DNA of 59,459 nt, taken from the NCBI GenBank assembly GCA_026987025.1, contig JALSNJ010000033.1, forward strand, positions 32,001-91,459, in the 5' to 3' direction. The first letter of the stretch is position 1. Every line of letters starts with the position of its first letter. The notes below the pieces were generated by a model. That model was not told the DNA's origin. It made no database searches and saw nothing but the letters and a program-made list of their open reading frames with translations. The position numbers and the translations under genes are program-made. The DNA comes from Candidatus Aminicenantota bacterium (GTDB lineage: Bacteria; Acidobacteriota; Aminicenantia; S016-38). This document shows, one piece after another, positions 29,131-38,317 of this stretch.

Positions 29131-30026
29131 TTTCTCCATAGATAAACGAAGAAGCCCACCACCGCGTAGGTCAGGGCTATGGCCAGGTCGGAAAGGGAAA
29201 ACAACAGACCCTGTTCCGGGAAAGCTCCGTAAAGGGGAAAGACGCTCACCGCAAAGAAGTCCCTTATGCCCATCCCCTGAAAGCTTATGGGCAGGGCCAT
29301 GAGGATGAGCATGGTGGGAATGATGTAAAAATAGTGAAAAAAGGAAAGCCTTATTCCCACGGCATTTCCCACTGCCCAGTAATAGATTATTACATTGACC
29401 TGCAGGGCAAAGCTCCACCCTAAGGTAAGGAGAAATAGCTTCCTGTTTTGAAGCAACTCCAGGCTCCTTCCCACCTCCTCCACCTTCTTCCTGAGTTTTC
29501 CTTCAGGGACCATCGCGGGAAGGATCCGGGGCCTCAGGATGAGGATTAAAGAGAAAAAGAAAACCCCTCCCATGAGAAGAAGGGAAAGCAGGAATAGCCT
29601 CTTAAATTCCGGCCTTATAAGAAGAAGGGTAGGAAGTCCCAGGGCCACCATGCTCAGCAGTCCTACGGCTCTCTCGTAAAAGACCGTGGATACCCCCGAG
29701 GAAAGCCCTTCCTCTGTGGTGAGGTCCCCTATCCTTACAAGGTCCCCGCCGAACCTGGATGGGAGGAAGAAGCCGAAAAAGGTGGAGACCAGGTAGGATT
29801 TCACATAAAAGCTCAGCGGGAGTTCCACTCCAAGGCCGGAGGAGATCTTCCTCCATCTTTCCCCGCTTATAAGGTATCCTAAAATGTGGAGGGAAAGAGC
29901 AAAGGCGAACCACCAGGGATTTATTTTCCCCACCAGGGTCGCCAGAACTTTAAGCTTGACCTTGACCAGAAGGATGTAAGCCAGGATGGAAAGGCTTATG
30001 AAAAGCTTTAACCATGTTTTCCCCAT
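29127..30026 (-). CDS. Flippase-like integral membrane protein (UPF0104 / AglD2-MprF type)
   Basis: A 299-residue polytopic protein with 7-8 predicted membrane segments. The family signatures are FALSLHILGYLISGERWR near the N-terminus and SYLVSTFFGFFLPSRFGGDLVRI at about residues 67-89. Relatives include the flippase half of MprF and archaeal AglD-type proteins, thought to move lipids or glycolipids. No synthase domain is attached and the substrate is unknown. It is the first gene of the minus-strand envelope operon and is divergent from ftsH. Confidence 0.85.
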   Translation of the reverse strand: MGKTWLKLFISLSILAYILLVKVKLKVLATLVGKINPWWFAFALSLHILGYLISGERWRKISSGLGVELPLSFYVKSYLVSTFFGFFLPSRFGGDLVRIGDLTTEEGLSSGVSTVFYERAVGLLSMVALGLPTLLLIRPEFKRLFLLSLLLMGGVFFFSLILILRPRILPAMVPEGKLRKKVEEVGRSLELLQNRKLFLLTLGWSFALQVNVIIYYWAVGNAVGIRLSFFHYFYIIPTMLILMALPISFQGMGIRDFFAVSVFPLYGAFPEQGLLFSLSDLAIALTYAVVGFFVYLWRK

Positions 30027-30045
30027 TTAAATTCCCCTATTAAAA

Positions 30046-30054
30046 TGGTAGAAT
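30046..30054 (+). promoter_or_regulatory. Extended -10 promoter of ftsH
   Basis: TGGTAGAAT at 30046-30054, with no convincing -35. ftsH starts 24 bases downstream with the Shine-Dalgarno AGGAGGG. Confidence 0.5.
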
Positions 30055-30078
30055 TTTAGAGGAGGTATTAGGAGGGAA

Positions 30079-31899
30079 ATGAACAATAGGAGAATTAACG
30101 GTGGAAGTTTAATCGTCTGGCTCATAATTGGTTTAATTATAATATTCCTCTACGGCCTTGCCAATTACTCCCAGCCCCCCAAGGAGGTGGATTTCACCGG
30201 ATTTATGGAAATGGTGAGGGCTGGCAAGGTGGTGGAGGCCACCATAAAGGGACAGGCGGTAAAGTTCAAGGACCGCTCTGGAGCCCAGTATAAAACTGTG
30301 GTTCCGGAGGGTTATGGCAAGCTGGTGGATGTCCTTCAGAGGCACAATGTCAGGATAAAGGCCGAGGAAAGGGACCAGGGAGGGTTCTGGTCCATCGTTC
30401 TTTCCTGGTCCCCGCTGATCGTTCTCATAATACTCTGGTTTATGTTTATGAAGCAGATGCAGGCCGGGGGGAACAAGGCCTTTACCTTTGGAAAGAGCAG
30501 GGCCAAGCTCTTCACCTCTTCGGATAAAAAGGTCACCTTTGAGGATGTGGCCGGGGTGGAGGAGGCCAAGGAGGAACTTCGGGACATAATAGAGTTCCTG
30601 AAGAACCCCAAGAGGTTTTCAAGGCTTGGGGGAAGGATGCCCAGGGGCATTCTTCTGGTGGGTCCCCCGGGAACCGGAAAGACCCTTCTGGCCAAGGCAG
30701 TGGCCGGGGAGGCCGGAGTTCCCTTCCTCTCCATAAGCGGTTCGGACTTCGTGGAGCTCTTCGTTGGGGTGGGTGCCTCCAGGGTGAGGGACCTTTTCTC
30801 CCAGGCAAAGAAACTGGCCCCCTGCGTCATATTCATAGACGAAATTGATGCCGTGGGAAGGCAGAGGGGGGCTGGCCTGGGAGGGGGACACGACGAGAGG
30901 GAACAAACCCTGAATCAGCTTCTGGTGGAGATGGACGGCTTTGACCCCAACGAGGGGATAATAGTGCTGGCTGCCACCAACAGACCAGACATTCTTGATC
31001 CCGCCCTTCTTCGTCCTGGCAGGTTTGACCGCACGGTCTATGTTCCCAAGCCCGATGTCAAGGGAAGGGAGGAGATTCTGAAAGTCCACACCAGGAATGT
31101 CCCTCTGGGAAAGGATGTGGACCTCAAGGTTATTGCCAAGGCCACCCCGGGGCTTACCGGTGCTGACCTGGCCAACATAGTGAACGAGGCCGCCCTCATA
31201 GCTGCCCGCAAAAACAAAGATGTTATTGAGATGGAGGACTTTGAGGAGGCCAAGGACAAGGTACTCATGGGTAAGGAAAGGAAAAGCCTGGTGCTTTCCG
31301 AGGAGGAGAAAAAACTTACCGCCTATCACGAAGCGGGGCATGCTCTTCTGGCCACCATCCTTCCCCACGCTGACCCAATTCACAAGGTTACCATTATACC
31401 CAGGGGAATGGCCCTGGGTGTGACCCAGCAGCTTCCGGAGGACGACAGGTTTACTTATACCAAGGAATATCTTGAAGACCAGATAACCGTTTTGCTGGGA
31501 GGGAGGGCCTCGGAGGAGGTGGTGCTGGGGAAAATCACCACCGGGGCCGGTTCCGACCTGGAGAGGGCCACGGAGATTGCCAGAAAAATGGTCTGTGAGT
31601 GGGGGATGAGCGAGCTGGGACCGTTGAATTTCGGAGAAAAGGAGGGGGCCATATTTCTTGGCAAATCCCTCACCCTTAAAAAGGAGATTTCCGAGGAGAC
31701 CGCCAGGGCCATTGATAGGGAAGTGGCCAAAATAGTCAAAAGGGCCTACGAGAGGGCCAAGGAGCTTATAACAGAGCACAGGGATAAACTGGAAGCCATA
31801 GCCCGGGGCCTGCTGGAGAAGGAAATCCTTACATCGGAGGAAATAAACGCCATAGTATTTGAAAAGCAGGCCGCCTTTGAGGGCCACGAAGAAGGCTGA
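30079..31899 (+). CDS. ftsH: ATP-dependent zinc metalloprotease FtsH
   Basis: A 606-residue membrane protease. Two membrane segments (about 10-30 and 106-126) flank a small periplasmic domain. The AAA+ domain has Walker A GPPGTGKT (195-202), Walker B IFIDEID and the second region of homology ([20 protein letters not shown]). The zinc site is HEAGH (417-421). FtsH degrades membrane and unstable cytosolic proteins. It heads the run cdaA-ybbR-glmM-pdxJ-ackA; its stop overlaps the cdaA start (TGATG). Confidence 0.98.
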   Translation: MNNRRINGGSLIVWLIIGLIIIFLYGLANYSQPPKEVDFTGFMEMVRAGKVVEATIKGQAVKFKDRSGAQYKTVVPEGYGKLVDVLQRHNVRIKAEERDQGGFWSIVLSWSPLIVLIILWFMFMKQMQAGGNKAFTFGKSRAKLFTSSDKKVTFEDVAGVEEAKEELRDIIEFLKNPKRFSRLGGRMPRGILLVGPPGTGKTLLAKAVAGEAGVPFLSISGSDFVELFVGVGASRVRDLFSQAKKLAPCVIFIDEIDAVGRQRGAGLGGGHDEREQTLNQLLVEMDGFDPNEGIIVLAATNRPDILDPALLRPGRFDRTVYVPKPDVKGREEILKVHTRNVPLGKDVDLKVIAKATPGLTGADLANIVNEAALIAARKNKDVIEMEDFEEAKDKVLMGKERKSLVLSEEEKKLTAYHEAGHALLATILPHADPIHKVTIIPRGMALGVTQQLPEDDRFTYTKEYLEDQITVLLGGRASEEVVLGKITTGAGSDLERATEIARKMVCEWGMSELGPLNFGEKEGAIFLGKSLTLKKEISEETARAIDREVAKIVKRAYERAKELITEHRDKLEAIARGLLEKEILTSEEINAIVFEKQAAFEGHEEG

Positions 31900-32672
31900 T
31901 GCTGGAACTTATAAAGAGCGCCTTCAGAGGTTTCACCCTTCTGGATGCTGTGGACATCCTCCTGGTGGCCGCCATAATCTATCAGTTTATCAAATTGATA
32001 AAGGGCTCCAGGGCCTATCAAATGACCATCGGGCTGCTTACGGTGGCCGGGGTTTACATGGCCAGCTATTACCTCAAACTCTCTACCCTCAACTGGTTGC
32101 TTAAGGAATTCCTCACCTATGTGATAATAGCGGTTATAGTCCTCTACCAGGGAGAGCTCAGGAAGGTTCTGGCAGAGATAGGCTCCCGGGGGTTTCTCAA
32201 GACAAAACCCGCCAGAACCTCCCTGGAAACCATAAGAACCGTTTCCCTTACCGCCAGGTATCTTGCCAGCAAAAAAATCGGAGCCCTCATAGCTCTGGAA
32301 AAGGAGATTTCACTTAAAAATTACGCCGAAGTGGGGGTCCTTCTGGATGCGGTGGTTTCCAGGGACCTCATAGTTTCCGTGTTTTATCCCAACAGCCCAT
32401 TGCACGATGGGGGCATGATAATTTCCGGCAACAGAATTCTGGCGGCGGCTTGCCTTTTTCCTCATCCCCAGGAGCATCCCTTTCTGGAAAAATTCGGGAC
32501 CAAAACCAGGCACTTAGCCGCCATAGGGCTTTCCTTGGAAACTGACAGCGCCGTGGTGGTGGTCTCCGAGGAAAAGGGAACGGTCTCCCTGGCTATAGGG
32601 GGAAACCTTTTCTCCAACCTGGACAGGGAAGCCCTGGAGAGAAGGCTAACGGAGTATTTTGAGCTGAAATGA
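31899..32672 (+). CDS. cdaA: Diadenylate cyclase CdaA (DacA)
   Basis: A 257-residue c-di-AMP synthase. Three N-terminal membrane segments (about 15-33, 42-60 and 70-85) precede a DAC domain. The catalytic motifs are slightly changed: D170-G-G instead of DGA, and T203-R-H-L instead of GTRHR. The remaining core (NRILAAACLFP, DSAVVVVSEEKG) is canonical. The synteny cdaA-ybbR-glmM is that of Firmicutes, where CdaR (YbbR) and GlmM regulate the cyclase. It overlaps ftsH by one base and ybbR by four. Confidence 0.94.
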   Translation: MLELIKSAFRGFTLLDAVDILLVAAIIYQFIKLIKGSRAYQMTIGLLTVAGVYMASYYLKLSTLNWLLKEFLTYVIIAVIVLYQGELRKVLAEIGSRGFLKTKPARTSLETIRTVSLTARYLASKKIGALIALEKEISLKNYAEVGVLLDAVVSRDLIVSVFYPNSPLHDGGMIISGNRILAAACLFPHPQEHPFLEKFGTKTRHLAAIGLSLETDSAVVVVSEEKGTVSLAIGGNLFSNLDREALERRLTEYFELK

Positions 32673-33529
32673 GTTATAGAAATATTTTCTTAAAGAACCT
32701 CCCTTTGAAATTCCTTTCCCTTCTCTTAGCCTTTCTTCTGTGGATAATGGTGAGCGGGGAGAAGAGGCAGACGGTGGAGATCATGGTCAGGGCTCCGGTG
32801 GGCTTTCAAAACCTCCCCAAAAACTTAGAGCTTATCTCCTTCTCCCCCAAGGAGGTCAGCATAAGGCTGAAGGTCCAGAAGAACATGATGTTTTCCCAGG
32901 ACTACAGGAGCATTTCCGTAATGGTGGACCTTTCCGGAGCCAGGGAGGGCGAGGAGATTTTTCCCATAAAGAAGGATATGGTCCTCCTTCCCGAAACCGT
33001 TCAGGTGGTAAAGATAACCCCCTCCTATGTGAGGGTCAAGCTGGAGGCCATAGTTCAGAGGAGGGTTAAAATAAAGCCGGTGTTGATAGGAAATCCCCCT
33101 CCGTGGTTTGAGTTCAAGGGTTATAAGATCAATCCTTCCCGGGCGGTGATTTCCGGAACCCGCTCTGCCTTAAAGAAGGTGAGGGTTATTTACACCGAGC
33201 CCTTTAATTTGAAGGATATAGAGCCTTCAAGGTCCGTCACCCTTAAAATAGTTCCTCCCAGGGAAGCGGTTTCCATAGTGTCGCCGGAGGACGGGACCGT
33301 TTCCGTCCTTTTTGAAGGGCGGGAAAAGGCGGAAAGGAAGACCGTAAAGGCCACCGTAGGGCGATACAGGGTGACCCTGGTTTTAGAGGGGCTGCATTCT
33401 AAGGTGGCGGGGCTCGGCCCTGATGTAGTGAAAGGTCTGGAGAGGAAAGGAAGGAGGCTGGTTCCCAGGCTGGAGCTTCCCCCGGGGGTAAAAATGATAT
33501 ATTACAGTGTCAAAAAGGAGAAGCCATGA
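32669..33529 (+). CDS. ybbR: YbbR-domain protein (CdaR-like regulator of CdaA)
   Basis: A 286-residue protein with one N-terminal membrane helix (FLSLLLAFLLWIMVSG, about 16-31) and three YbbR-type beta repeats outside the membrane (starting near 40, 120 and 205; the SPKEVSI and PSRAVISG strands recur). YbbR/CdaR binds the cyclase and alters its activity in Firmicutes. It overlaps both cdaA and glmM by 4 bases, so coupled translation of all three is likely. Confidence 0.9.
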   Translation: MSYRNIFLKNLPLKFLSLLLAFLLWIMVSGEKRQTVEIMVRAPVGFQNLPKNLELISFSPKEVSIRLKVQKNMMFSQDYRSISVMVDLSGAREGEEIFPIKKDMVLLPETVQVVKITPSYVRVKLEAIVQRRVKIKPVLIGNPPPWFEFKGYKINPSRAVISGTRSALKKVRVIYTEPFNLKDIEPSRSVTLKIVPPREAVSIVSPEDGTVSVLFEGREKAERKTVKATVGRYRVTLVLEGLHSKVAGLGPDVVKGLERKGRRLVPRLELPPGVKMIYYSVKKEKP

Positions 33530-34848
33530 GACTTTTCGGAACCGACGGTATCAGGGGCCAGGTCTGGAAGGAACCTTTAACGAGGGATAACATACGGAAG
33601 ATCGGCTACATCCTTGGCAAAAGGTTTGACAGAATTCTGGTGGTGCGGGACACCAGGGAGAGCGGCGAGGAAATAGAGGAGCTGTTGGCTGAAGGGATAA
33701 CCCAGGGCGGGGGTAGGGTTTTCTCCGCCGGGATTCTTCCCACCTCCTCCTTAGCTTACCTCGTCCCGAAACACGGCTATTCCTTAGGGATTTCCATCTC
33801 CGCCTCCCACAACCCATTTATTGACAACGGCATAAAGCTGGTAAACCAGTTCGGAAGAAAGCTTTCCACCAAGGAGGAAAAGGAAATAGAGGAGGAGGCC
33901 CTGAGCCTGCTGTATTTGAACTTGAGCAGAGGAAAAAACAAGGAGAAGGTGGACCTCAAGGAGGATTACATGGACTTCCTCTCCTCCCATGGGAAGGAGC
34001 TCGGAGGGGTCAAAGTCATCTTAGATTCCGCCAGCGGTGCGGGCTACTATGTGGCCAGGGAGGTTTTTTCCCGTCTGGGGGCCAGGGCCAAGGAGATTTC
34101 CCCAAGGCCCAACGGCAGGAACATAAATCTGAGCGGCTCCGAAAGGCCTCAGGAGCTGTCGTGGAAGATGAAGAGAACTAAGGCCATGGTGGGTTTTGCC
34201 TACGATGGGGATGGAGACCGTTGCATCTGGATAGATGAAAACGGAGAGATTTTAAACGGAGACCACACCCTTTATTTCATGGCCTACAGATTTGAGGAGG
34301 AAAAAAGGAGGTGGAACCGCCGGGTTGTGGCCACGGTGATGAGCAACCTGGCCCTGGAGGAGGCCCTGAACAGCATGGGCATAACCCTTTACAGGGCTCC
34401 GGTGGGCGACCGCTTCGTCTTTCAGAAGATGATGAGAATGGGGGCCATCCTGGGAGGGGAACAGTCCGGCCACACCATATTCAGGGAGCACCTTCCCACC
34501 GGCGACGGTATCCTCACCTCGGTTCTCATAGCTTCCTACCTTGTGGAGAAGGGAGAAAAGCCTTCCCTCTGGAGGGAGAGGCTGAGGCTTTATCCCCAGG
34601 AGAGCCTCAACATTCCGGTGAAGAGGAAAAAACCCCTGGAGAGATTGAAGGCATATCAGGAGAAAATCAGGGAGCTGCGGGAGAGGTTCAGGGATGCCTA
34701 TTTCCTGGTGCGCTACTCCGGAACCCAGCCCCTGCTCAGGGTGATGGTTCAGAGCAGAACCCGGGAAAGAACCGCCGAGGTTATGAGGGAACTGGAGGGT
34801 TTTTTGAAGGAAATTTTGAAAAAGGAAAATATATTGGAGGAGTCATAG
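33526..34848 (+). CDS. glmM: Phosphoglucosamine mutase
   Basis: A 440-residue alpha-D-phosphohexomutase that converts glucosamine-6-phosphate to glucosamine-1-phosphate for UDP-GlcNAc, feeding peptidoglycan and LPS. The N-terminus is [11 protein letters not shown]. The phosphoserine is S94 in ISASHNP. The metal loop is DGDGDRC, the sugar loop GGEQSGH, and the phosphate-binding [12 protein letters not shown] lies near the C-terminus. Placement after cdaA and ybbR fits its known contact with the cyclase. Confidence 0.97.
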   Translation: MRLFGTDGIRGQVWKEPLTRDNIRKIGYILGKRFDRILVVRDTRESGEEIEELLAEGITQGGGRVFSAGILPTSSLAYLVPKHGYSLGISISASHNPFIDNGIKLVNQFGRKLSTKEEKEIEEEALSLLYLNLSRGKNKEKVDLKEDYMDFLSSHGKELGGVKVILDSASGAGYYVAREVFSRLGARAKEISPRPNGRNINLSGSERPQELSWKMKRTKAMVGFAYDGDGDRCIWIDENGEILNGDHTLYFMAYRFEEEKRRWNRRVVATVMSNLALEEALNSMGITLYRAPVGDRFVFQKMMRMGAILGGEQSGHTIFREHLPTGDGILTSVLIASYLVEKGEKPSLWRERLRLYPQESLNIPVKRKKPLERLKAYQEKIRELRERFRDAYFLVRYSGTQPLLRVMVQSRTRERTAEVMRELEGFLKEILKKENILEES

Positions 34849-34849
34849 G

Positions 34850-35563
34850 ATGAGAGAAGTAAAACTTGGAGTCAACCTTGACCACATTGCCACCATAAGG
34901 GAAGCCAGGAAGGCCGCAGAGCCTGACCCGGTCCAGGCCGCTTTGCTGGCGGAGCTGGGCGGGGCCGACGGCATCACGGTTCACCTGAGGGCAGACCGCC
35001 GTCACATAAAGGAGAGGGATGTGGAGCTTCTCCGCAGAACCGTAAAAACCATGCTCAATGTGGAGATGGGGGCCACAGACGAGATGGTAGACATTGCCCT
35101 GAAGGTCCTTCCCCATCAGGTAACCCTGGTTCCCGAAAGGAGGGAAGAGATAACCACCGAGGGCGGTCTGGATGTGGTCCTTCAGGGGGAATTTATAAAA
35201 CCTGTAATTTCCAAGCTCATGGCGGCGGAGATAGCGGTCTCCATCTTCGTGGACCCCGATCCCGAGCAGATAAGGGCCTGCGCCAAACTGGGAATCCCTG
35301 CCGTGGAGATAAACACCGGAAAATACGCCGAAGCAGACGATAGGGAAAGGGAACTGGAGGCCATAGAAAAGGCGGCCCGCCTGGCATCAAAACTTGGGCT
35401 ACGGGTACTGGCCGGTCACGGCCTGAATTACTGGAATGTCAGGGATATAGTGGCCATAGAGGAAATAGAGGAGCTGAACATAGGCCATGCGATAGTTTCC
35501 AGGGCCGTTTTCGTGGGCCTCAAGGAGGCGGTGGCCCAGATGAAGGCGCTTCTCAGGAGATAA
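34850..35563 (+). CDS. pdxJ: Pyridoxine 5'-phosphate synthase
   Basis: A 237-residue TIM-barrel enzyme that condenses 3-amino-2-oxopropyl phosphate with deoxyxylulose 5-phosphate in the DXP-dependent route to vitamin B6. Signatures are [49 protein letters not shown] and the C-terminal GHAIVSRA. It starts 1 base after the glmM stop. Confidence 0.97.
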   Translation: MREVKLGVNLDHIATIREARKAAEPDPVQAALLAELGGADGITVHLRADRRHIKERDVELLRRTVKTMLNVEMGATDEMVDIALKVLPHQVTLVPERREEITTEGGLDVVLQGEFIKPVISKLMAAEIAVSIFVDPDPEQIRACAKLGIPAVEINTGKYAEADDRERELEAIEKAARLASKLGLRVLAGHGLNYWNVRDIVAIEEIEELNIGHAIVSRAVFVGLKEAVAQMKALLRR

Positions 35564-35565
35564 AG

Positions 35566-36762
35566 ATGAAGGTTCTGGTCCTGAACTCCGGGAGTTCCTC
35601 CGTAAAATATCAGGTTATAGACATGGAGGGGGAGAAGGTCCTGGCCAAGGGAATCGTGGAGAGAATTGGTCTGGCGGGCTCCAGGCTGAAGCACCGCCGG
35701 GGCGAGGAAGAGCTCGTGGTGGAGGAGGAGATCAGGAACCATTCTGAGGCCATAGAACTCATATTGAAATACCTTTCTCACCCTGAATACGGGGCCATAA
35801 AGGAGCCTGAGGAGATATCCGCCGTGGGACACCGGGTCGTTCACGGTGGTGAGAAGTTCTCTGACTCCGTTCTCATTACCGACGAGGTGATCCAGAGCAT
35901 AAGGGAGTGCATTCCCCTGGCTCCCCTTCACAACCCTGCCAATTTAGCGGGGATTTTAGCCGCCCAGGAGAAACTTCCCGGAAAGCCCATGGTGGCGGTC
36001 TTTGACACCGCCTTCCATCAGACCATGCCTCCCCACAGCTACATGTACGCCCTCCCCTACGAGATTTACCAGGAGCGGAAGGTCAGAAGATACGGCTTTC
36101 ACGGCACCTCCCACCGATATGTTTCGGCCAGAGCAGCCCATATCCTGGGCAGGCCCATCCAGGAGCTGAAAATCATAACCGCCCATTTAGGAAACGGGGC
36201 CTCCATGTGTGCTGTAAAAGGGGGAAAATCCGTGGATACCACCATGGGATATACCCCTTTAGAGGGGCTTTACATGGGGACCCGATGCGGGGACCTGGAC
36301 CCCGCCGTCCCCTTAGCCCTTCAGAACCAGCTCAGGCTTACCCCCCAGGAGGTGGATCACCTCCTCAACAAGAAAAGCGGAATGCTGGGGATTTCCGGGA
36401 TATCCTCGGACATGAGGGACCTGGAGGAGGCTGCGGAGGGGGGAAATCCCAGGGCAGAACTTGCCCTCAGGATGTACGCCTACAAAGTGAAGAAGTACAT
36501 AGGGGCCTATGCGGCGGCCATGGGAGGGCTGGACGCCCTGTTCTTTACCGCCGGCATCGGGGAAAACTCCCCCCTCATAAGAAAGTGGTCCTGCGAGGGG
36601 CTGGAATTCCTGGGAATAGAAATAGACGATGAGCTGAACAGGGCCACCGTCAGGGGCAAAGAGGGGATTATCTCCAGGGGAAGGGTGAAGGTGATGGTAA
36701 TTCCCACCAACGAGGAACTGGTCATAGCCAGGGATACCGCAGAGATAGTATCAAAACTTTAA
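35566..36762 (+). CDS. ackA: Acetate kinase
   Basis: A 398-residue ASKHA-fold kinase that interconverts acetyl phosphate and acetate with ATP gain. Signatures are VLNSGSSSVKYQ at the N-terminus, GHRVVHGGEKF, the VFDTAFHQTMP loop, GFHGTSHRYVS, TMGYTPLEGL and FTAGIGENS. No phosphotransacetylase gene adjoins it. The stop codon shares bases with that of the lipoprotein gene on the other strand (36759-36762). Confidence 0.97.
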   Translation: MKVLVLNSGSSSVKYQVIDMEGEKVLAKGIVERIGLAGSRLKHRRGEEELVVEEEIRNHSEAIELILKYLSHPEYGAIKEPEEISAVGHRVVHGGEKFSDSVLITDEVIQSIRECIPLAPLHNPANLAGILAAQEKLPGKPMVAVFDTAFHQTMPPHSYMYALPYEIYQERKVRRYGFHGTSHRYVSARAAHILGRPIQELKIITAHLGNGASMCAVKGGKSVDTTMGYTPLEGLYMGTRCGDLDPAVPLALQNQLRLTPQEVDHLLNKKSGMLGISGISSDMRDLEEAAEGGNPRAELALRMYAYKVKKYIGAYAAAMGGLDALFFTAGIGENSPLIRKWSCEGLEFLGIEIDDELNRATVRGKEGIISRGRVKVMVIPTNEELVIARDTAEIVSKL

Positions 36763-37772
36763 ATCTCGCCGGGAAGGCGATACACCTTAAATCCTTCTTC
36801 CCCGGAGGGAAAATACAAAAGGTATTCCCCCTGAACCTTTATGGGATTGGCCACAGGCCTTTCTATTTTCAGCGGAAAGAGGTAGGAACGGAGGAATTTT
36901 CCTTCCAGGGAGAAAACATCCAGCCTGGGCTTGTTTCCTTCATAGTAGTTGCATAGAACGCAGATCCTGTTCCTGCATTGGAAGGCGGTTATAATCGGAT
37001 ACAGTTTTTTCCGGGATTTCTTCAAGAACTTTCTGAGATAGGGGGGAATTTCCGCAGGAGGGGCTTTCAAGGAGGCCCTCCACAGCTCCTTTCCTTCCAG
37101 GCTTCTCAGGTGGAGGCTGTAGGAAGGAGAGGCCGAGTAGAGCAGGTTTCCGTTTACGAGAGCATAGGTGGGAAAACTCAGAAAGAAAATCTGAAACATC
37201 ACCTTTTCCCCTGAGCCCCTCTTCTTTATCTCCGCCACCACTGGAAGGTCCATGAGCTTTTCGGGTTCCTTGCCCTCCCTCCAGCAGAAAAGCCCCATTG
37301 TGGGATTTACCCTGTCCTTGAAATGGATGGAGTAAAAGAATAGCCTCTGGCCCAGCTTTCCCACGAACCTCGGCCAGTAAAGTTCCGTCTTGAACTTCTG
37401 CTCAAAAAGGAGTTCTCCCCCGTAACTGTAAACCAGAATCTTTGACCTGGAATCCAGAGCGTAAACCCTTTCCTCGTCGGCGTAAACGCTGGAGAGACCC
37501 GCGTACTCTCCAGGGCCTTCGCCCTTCTCTCCTATCTGTACTGGCTCGGCGGGGGAGGAGAGAGAAAGCCTGAAGAGCTTTTCCCTGCCTGCTTCAAAGA
37601 AGAATACCTTTCCGCCCTTTCCCACGGTGGCGTCCACCACCACTCCCAGGTCTTGCCTGGTGGTGAAGTCTGCCACGGTCTTCAAACTGAGGGTTTTGAG
37701 GGGACGCCGGGCTTTGCCCTTGCACGAAACGAATATGGCCGCAGCGGCCATCACCATAAGAGCCTTTCTCAT
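36759..37772 (-). CDS. Six-bladed beta-propeller lipoprotein
   Basis: A 337-residue protein with a lipoprotein signal (MRKALMVMAAAAIFVSCKG; lipobox Cys C17). The rest is all-beta with propeller features of the 6-bladed family seen in Bacteroidota and Acidobacteriota: VDATVGKGGKVFFFE, then KGEGPGEYAGLSSVYADEERVYALD. Function unknown; such proteins often bind ligands or proteins at the cell surface. The ATG lies 6 bases after a TGATACCCT -10 box with no Shine-Dalgarno, so the mRNA is probably leaderless. Confidence 0.8.
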   Translation of the reverse strand: MRKALMVMAAAAIFVSCKGKARRPLKTLSLKTVADFTTRQDLGVVVDATVGKGGKVFFFEAGREKLFRLSLSSPAEPVQIGEKGEGPGEYAGLSSVYADEERVYALDSRSKILVYSYGGELLFEQKFKTELYWPRFVGKLGQRLFFYSIHFKDRVNPTMGLFCWREGKEPEKLMDLPVVAEIKKRGSGEKVMFQIFFLSFPTYALVNGNLLYSASPSYSLHLRSLEGKELWRASLKAPPAEIPPYLRKFLKKSRKKLYPIITAFQCRNRICVLCNYYEGNKPRLDVFSLEGKFLRSYLFPLKIERPVANPIKVQGEYLLYFPSGEEGFKVYRLPGEI

Positions 37773-37778
37773 GGAGCC

Positions 37779-37807
37779 AGGGTATCAAAACATCCCTTTG
37801 CTGTCAA
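37779..37807 (-). promoter_or_regulatory. Promoter of the propeller lipoprotein gene (leaderless)
   Basis: On the minus strand, consensus TTGACA (37807-37802), 17 bases, then TACCCT (37784-37779) preceded by TGA as an extended -10. Six bases (GGCTCC) separate the -10 from the ATG. Confidence 0.65.
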
Positions 37808-37815
37808 TGGGCCTC

Positions 37816-37844
37816 TTGACTAACCGATGGAATTTTGGTATAAA
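37816..37844 (+). promoter_or_regulatory. tRNA-Asn promoter
   Basis: TTGACT (37816-37821), 17 bases, TATAAA (37839-37844), with TGG in the extended -10 position. The mature tRNA 5' end is 12 bases downstream. It is back to back with the lipoprotein promoter. Confidence 0.8.
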
Positions 37845-37855
37845 TTTATTCTGCT

Positions 37856-37928
37856 TCCCCGGTAGCTCAATCGGCAGAGCGGGTGGCTGTTAACCACTAG
37901 GTTGGGGGTTCGAGTCCCTCCCGGGGAG
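37856..37928 (+). tRNA. tRNA-Asn (anticodon GTT)
   Basis: A 73-base cloverleaf. The acceptor stem TCCCCGG (37856-37862) pairs with CCGGGGA (37921-37927), with discriminator G. The D stem is GCTC/GAGC, the anticodon loop CTGTTAA with anticodon GTT, and the T arm GGGGG-TTCGAGT-CCCTC. CCA is not encoded. It borders an AT-rich, apparently acquired segment, as tRNA genes often do. Confidence 0.97.
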
Positions 37929-38129
37929 CTTCTAACTTTTTAGAGCTAAAGCCTTTTCCCTCCAGATCCTTTATTTCCCCTAAAATAGACCGCTTCTGAG
38001 TGGGCGTTAGTTCAAACCTTCCCGGAGATTCCAGCAACGCCCCAGGGTATTTAACCCTTACCCCCAGAGAGAAAGTCCCGAAGATAAATCCCGGGCAGAA
38101 AAAAGAGATCTCAAATAAAGGAAAGGAGT

Positions 38130-38157
38130 TTGGCTTTGGCTTTTTTAGCGATATAAT
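38130..38157 (+). promoter_or_regulatory. Candidate promoter of the restriction-modification genes
   Basis: TTGGCT (38130-38135), 16 bases, then a perfect TATAAT (38152-38157). The transcript would carry the attC-like palindrome in a leader of about 155 bases. Confidence 0.5.
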
Positions 38158-38190
38158 TATCATGGAAGGAGAATTTTTCATGTGTACAGC

Positions 38191-38284
38191 GTATAACAGG
38201 CAGGTATTTGGTTTCGTGCTTTCGGCACTCCGCCAAAATCCTTCGCTGTCGCTCAGGACTTCAGATACCCGCAGAACGGTAGGC
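38191..38284. repeat. attC-like imperfect palindrome
   Basis: A 94-base element running from GTATAAC (38191-38197) to GGTAGGC (38278-38284). These resemble the outer boxes of integron attC sites (RYYYAAC and GTTRRRY), with one mismatch in each. Inside, GGTATTTG (38203-38210) pairs with CAGATACC (38262-38269), allowing one T-G pair. A small GTGC...GCAC hairpin lies further in. No integrase gene or second site is seen nearby. It could instead be another kind of folded mobile element. Confidence 0.4.
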
Positions 38285-38317
38285 GACATGGCTAATTTAC
38301 AGAGGAGTTGAACAAGA

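Larger units (their letters stand above)
37929..38317. other. Gene-free left flank of the restriction-modification island
   Basis: No credible gene lies in these 389 bases. The left part (to about 38100) has host-like composition and no recognisable motif. The right part holds a promoter (38130-38157), an attC-like imperfect palindrome (38191-38284) and the ribosome site of the methyltransferase gene. No second copy of the tRNA 3' end is seen within the island that would mark a phage-type integration. Confidence 0.6.

Noticed and set aside
29131-29418. Longer N-terminus for the EnvC-like protein
   Set aside because: It lies in the flippase gene in another frame, lacks a ribosome site and would bury the signal sequence; the ATGA overlap at 29127-29130 fixes the start.
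30619-31887. 422-codon minus-strand frame opposite ftsH
   Set aside because: It is a shadow of ftsH with no coherent domain or ribosome site; similar long antisense frames opposite guaB, secA and der were discarded for the same reason.
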